From Haloarcula halophila (GTDB taxonomy: Archaea > Halobacteriota > Halobacteria > Halobacteriales > Haloarculaceae), in contig NZ_CP119559.1 in assembly GCF_029278565.1 (NCBI RefSeq), forward strand, positions 992,001-1,056,000: DNA of 64,000 nt, written 5' to 3'. Both the position numbers and the translations under genes were made by a program. The notes under the pieces were generated by a model that saw only the letters and a program-made list of their open reading frames with translations, had not been told where the DNA came from and searched no databases. This document shows, piece after piece, positions 61,160 to 64,000 of the stretch. Positions within the stretch are counted from its first letter, which is position 1. Every line of letters begins with the position of its first letter.

Positions 61160-62707
61160 CTACGTGGAGTCGGTCCCGGACGTCGCGTCCACGTCGTCAC
61201 CGGTCGGGTCATCACCCTCCGACGATTCGACGAGCGGGCCGACGAGCGCCTCCGGGCCGTACGCCGAATCGCCGTAGACCGTCCCGAGCAACCGATGCGA
61301 GCGGGACTCGATGGCATCGAGGAAACGATCGGTGACGACCGAGGTGACGATGTCGTGGAGCGATTCCTCGCGGTCGTCGATCGAATCCAACACGCCCAAC
61401 GCGATCTGTGCGCCGGCCATGTCCGCGTGGCCGCCGGCCGAGCCGATCTGGCCGAACGCGTCCCGGAGCACTTCCCCGAGATCGATGTCGGTTCCCCGAG
61501 CGCGTGCGGAGGCGTAGATGGTGCCATCGAGGACGCCGTAAACGAGTGTCGCGTGGACGTCCTCCATATCCAGTAGCCGATCGGCAGCCTGGGCCAACGC
61601 GTCCCGGTCGGAGAGTTTACCCACACAGCTTAACAGGACCGACCCCTCCATCGTCCGGTTGCTGATCGCGCGGGCGATCACCGAGAACGTCTCGGCGCTG
61701 ATGCTGGGGTCCTCGATCCGCTGCAGGAGATCCATGTCGGTTCGCGAAACGAGATGTGCCGCCGCCTCGAAATCCGCAGCAGAGACTTCCCGCTGGAAAT
61801 CCTTGGTATCGACCCGGATTCCGAACAGAAGCCCCGTCGCGACTGCTTCCGGAATGTCGACGCCGAACTGCCGGAGATAGTCCACGAGGAGGGTACTGGT
61901 CGCGCCGACTCCACTCCGGAGGTCGACGAACCGGGCTTCCACGGGGGCTCGCGGTGGATGGTGGTCGATCACGATGTCGATATCTAGGTCCGACGGAAGC
62001 TGATCGTTGACGCCGGGTCGGGAGTGATCGACCAGTGCGAAGCCCTCGAAGGCGTCGAGGGCGGCCGGCTCGTCGGGATCGAGTTCGACGAGATCGTAGT
62101 CGAGTAAGTTGACGAACGCGCGGTTCTCTTGGTGGGAGATCGATCCGTAGTAGCACAACGTGGTCTCACAGCCCGCCCGCTCGGCGAGCAGCCCCAGCGC
62201 GACGGCGCTGGCGATCGCGTCCGGGTCCGGATTGTCGTGGGTGACGATCGCCATCGTCTCCAGGTCACGCAGGACACGCTGGAGCTGTCGGACCCGCGAA
62301 CTCTCGCCGCCGACGACCTGTGTGAGCCGATCGGTGATCGCGGCGGCCGGATCGACGACCCGATCTGCGACCGACGAGAGTTCGCGTAGCTGTGCCGCTG
62401 TGGGATCGGCTCCCGCGTACGCCAGTACGAACGCGGCCGGGAACCGCTCGACTGCTGCGATCGTCGCCGCGAGGTTCCGAGCCGGATCGTCGCTGGTAAC
62501 TGCGACGGTATCGGGATCGATGTCCAGTCCGTCCAGCATCGACCGATCGGTCGGGTCCTGGATCTCGACTGCGATCCCGTCCTCCCGGAGTGCCGACGCC
62601 TGGTGGTCGTTGTCGGTAACGACAACTAACTCGTCACTGTCGGATCGAATCTCCGCGAGAAGCGGGAGACCGATCGACCCGGAGCCCAACACCAGCCGAG
62701 AACGCAT
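61160..62707 (-). CDS. RCK/TrkA-N plus DHH-family phosphoesterase
   Basis: 515 aa, MRSRLVLGSGSIGLPLLAEI. The N-terminal GxGxxG Rossmann domain (~1-135) is RCK/TrkA-N-like. DHH motifs follow: THDNPDPDAIASAVALGL, ALVDHSRPG, IVIDHHPP and GVGATSTLL, with DHHA1 at the end (QIGSAGGHADMAGAQIALG). The DHH half should hydrolyse nucleotides or cyclic dinucleotide-type substrates with Mn2+. Fusion to a ligand-sensing RCK domain suggests regulation of activity. The acidic tail is haloarchaeal. Confidence 0.88.
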   Translation of the reverse strand: MRSRLVLGSGSIGLPLLAEIRSDSDELVVVTDNDHQASALREDGIAVEIQDPTDRSMLDGLDIDPDTVAVTSDDPARNLAATIAAVERFPAAFVLAYAGADPTAAQLRELSSVADRVVDPAAAITDRLTQVVGGESSRVRQLQRVLRDLETMAIVTHDNPDPDAIASAVALGLLAERAGCETTLCYYGSISHQENRAFVNLLDYDLVELDPDEPAALDAFEGFALVDHSRPGVNDQLPSDLDIDIVIDHHPPRAPVEARFVDLRSGVGATSTLLVDYLRQFGVDIPEAVATGLLFGIRVDTKDFQREVSAADFEAAAHLVSRTDMDLLQRIEDPSISAETFSVIARAISNRTMEGSVLLSCVGKLSDRDALAQAADRLLDMEDVHATLVYGVLDGTIYASARARGTDIDLGEVLRDAFGQIGSAGGHADMAGAQIALGVLDSIDDREESLHDIVTSVVTDRFLDAIESRSHRLLGTVYGDSAYGPEALVGPLVESSEGDDPTGDDVDATSGTDST

Positions 62708-62751
62708 AGCAGTCTGTCGGCACCGGAGCGTCTAAAAACCCGCTATGTCGA

Positions 62752-63180
62752 TCACTTCAACCGTTCCTGGAGGAACGAGGGGTGTGCGGCCGTGACACCG
62801 TCGATACTGAGAATCTCGTCCTCGATAGCGGCAGCCAGCGAGTCCCCGTCGCTCGCGCGGAGTTCCGCCATCAGCATGTGGTCCCCGCTTGAGGTGTAGA
62901 GCTCCTCCAAGCCGGGGATCTCTTTGAGTTGCCGAGTCGCCTCGACGTAGCAGTCGCTGGCGACGTCGATCCCGACCATCGCGATCGACTGCCCGGCGAG
63001 TTTCTTCGGGTCGATGTCCGCCGAATAGCCGACGATGACACCCTCTTCTTCGAGTTTCTTGATATACTTTCGCACAGTGGGCTTCGAGACGTCTGCCCGT
63101 TGTGCGATCTCGGCGTAGGAGGCCTGTGCGTCGTCCTCCAGAACCGAGAGGATTCGACGCTCCGTAGACTCAGCGCTCAT
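62752..63180 (-). CDS. Lrp/AsnC-family transcriptional regulator
   Basis: 142 aa from ATG at 63180 (MSAESTERRILSVLEDDAQA). The winged helix SYAEIAQRADVSKPTVRKYI is followed by the RAM ligand-binding domain (SIAMVGIDVASDCYVEATRQ, SGDHMLMAELRASDGDSL). Start chosen because a strong TATA lies ~25 nt upstream, predicting a leaderless message; an ATG seven codons upstream overlaps that TATA. It senses amino acids or similar small molecules. The neighbour is a 2-oxoacid oxidoreductase gene, a possible target. Confidence 0.9.
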   Translation of the reverse strand: MSAESTERRILSVLEDDAQASYAEIAQRADVSKPTVRKYIKKLEEEGVIVGYSADIDPKKLAGQSIAMVGIDVASDCYVEATRQLKEIPGLEELYTSSGDHMLMAELRASDGDSLAAAIEDEILSIDGVTAAHPSFLQERLK

Positions 63181-63200
63181 AGATGATTGTTTCGGGTGCA

Positions 63201-63210
63201 TAAAAAAATA
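63201..63210 (-). promoter_or_regulatory. TATA element of the Lrp-type gene
   Basis: The minus strand reads TATTTTTTTA, 21-30 nt before the ATG at 63180, consistent with leaderless transcription. Confidence 0.5.
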
Positions 63211-63259
63211 TCTTCCGAACCACAAACCCGAGTTAGGCCCTGTCGGCGTTGTCGGGAGC

Positions 63260-64000
63260 TTACTTGTGATGCTGGAGCAGCTTGTCGTAGGTCCGCTCCC
63301 ACTCGGCGTCTTCGTCGAAGTACCGCTCGGCCAGCGGTTCGTCGGGCATCTCGCCGATCTGGCGCTTCTCCTCGCCGTAGGAGGGACGGGCGTCCTCGAC
63401 GTACATACGACCGGTGAGCACCTCACCCTCGTAGAGCTTCTCCTCGGTCTGTCGCATCATCTCGGCCGCCTCTTTGCGGTCCGAGACGTCGAAGTCGTAG
63501 TCGTCGGACTGCTGGACGTCCGTGTACGGGACGTAGTGTTTCGCGTCCTTGTTCCAGGTCGGACACTGGGTCAGGAAGTCGATGTGCGCGAAGCCGTCGT
63601 GCTCGATCGCTTCGGCGATGATCTCCTTCGCCTGGTTGGGGTTGACCGCCGCGGTCCGGGCGACGTAGGTCGCGCCCGCGTTGAGCGACTGGCTCAGCGG
63701 ACGGATCGGCGACTTCGCCGAGCCGTGAGGTTGCGTCTTGGACTTGTGGCCCTTCGGCGAGGTCGGCGACGTCTGGCCCTTGGTGAGCCCGAAGATCTCG
63801 TTGTTGAACACGATGTAGGTCATGTCGTGGTTCTCACGAGCCGTGTGGATCAGATGGTTCCCACCGATCCCGTAGCCGTCGCCGTCGCCGCCGGCGGCGA
63901 TGACTTCCAGTTCGGGGTTGGCCAGCTTCGCGGCCCGGGCGACGGGCAGCGAGCGGCCGTGGATGGTGTGGAAGCCGTAGCTGTTGAAGTAGCTGTTGAG
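63260..64000 (-). CDS. 2-oxoacid:ferredoxin oxidoreductase beta subunit, 5' end beyond window
   Basis: At least 246 aa; the frame is open to the right edge, so the N-terminus is missing. The visible part begins FNSYGFHTIHGRSLPVARAA, then the thiamine diphosphate/Mg motif AAGGDGDGYGIGGNHLIHTA and YIVFNNEIFGLTKGQTSPTS, with PHGSAKSPIRPLSQ and a conserved Cys in FLTQCPTWN. It decarboxylates 2-oxoacids (pyruvate or 2-oxoglutarate) to acyl-CoA, passing electrons to ferredoxin. The alpha subunit is expected immediately upstream, outside the window. KorB and PorB cannot be told apart from this fragment. Confidence 0.9.
   Translation of the reverse strand, partial: LNSYFNSYGFHTIHGRSLPVARAAKLANPELEVIAAGGDGDGYGIGGNHLIHTARENHDMTYIVFNNEIFGLTKGQTSPTSPKGHKSKTQPHGSAKSPIRPLSQSLNAGATYVARTAAVNPNQAKEIIAEAIEHDGFAHIDFLTQCPTWNKDAKHYVPYTDVQQSDDYDFDVSDRKEAAEMMRQTEEKLYEGEVLTGRMYVEDARPSYGEEKRQIGEMPDEPLAERYFDEDAEWERTYDKLLQHHK

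Overview
The window is chromosomal DNA of a halophilic archaeon (class Halobacteria, probably Haloarculaceae or close to it). The evidence is high GC, strongly acidic proteins, TTTWWW/TTAAGT-type TATA boxes with short or absent leaders, archaeosortase A beside a PGF-CTERM surface glycoprotein, a Tat-lipoprotein binding protein, and an archaeal L11/L1/L10/L12 ribosomal cluster.

Left third (1-17470). Five very large minus-strand genes form an accessory locus that ends next to a tRNA-Thr(CGU) gene. In transcription order they are: a 1034-aa protein with a peptidoglycan-binding-like module; a 774-aa protein with an M15-type D,D-carboxypeptidase motif; a 1186-aa DUF6603-type beta-rich protein; a 1217-aa protein; and a giant protein of at least 1157 aa that runs off the left edge. 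The first two share a ~255-aa N-terminal domain, Gly-rich linkers and SH3b-like modules. None of the five has a visible signal peptide. Archaea lack murein, so peptidoglycan-directed enzymes tied to giant uncharacterised proteins suggest an antibacterial or particle-like system. This is the most interesting part of the window.

17471-24600. tRNA-Thr is followed by a six-gene branched-chain-amino-acid-type ABC operon (binding protein, LivH, LivM, LivG, LivF) with a UspA protein as last gene. A 21-bp perfect palindrome sits between its promoter and first start codon. Upstream are an SLC13/DASS transporter and a small HTH protein.

24881-36300. Trm5 tRNA methyltransferase, diphthine synthase, archaeosortase A, a PGF-CTERM/BGTF surface glycoprotein, a second secreted protein with a dockerin-like C-terminus, a tandem glyoxalase and a small membrane protein.

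36402-52700. DRG GTPase, L11, an orphan histidine kinase, the L1-L10-L12 operon with a leader hairpin, a TctA-like permease, a frameshifted corA, cysS, a type IV pilin-like protein, CbiX with a DR2241-type partner, Trm112-like protein, truncated haemoglobin, purA and a winged-helix protein.

52668-64000. A long disordered/coiled-coil protein, small membrane proteins around heme-copper oxidase subunit I (including a 30-aa single-helix protein), an ABC exporter pair, a CBS-ParB fusion, an RCK-DHH phosphoesterase, an Lrp/AsnC regulator and the 5'-truncated beta subunit of a 2-oxoacid:ferredoxin oxidoreductase. This part looks like ordinary core haloarchaeal genome.

Family assignments come from motifs read by eye. 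DUF and TIGR names are from memory and should be treated as such.
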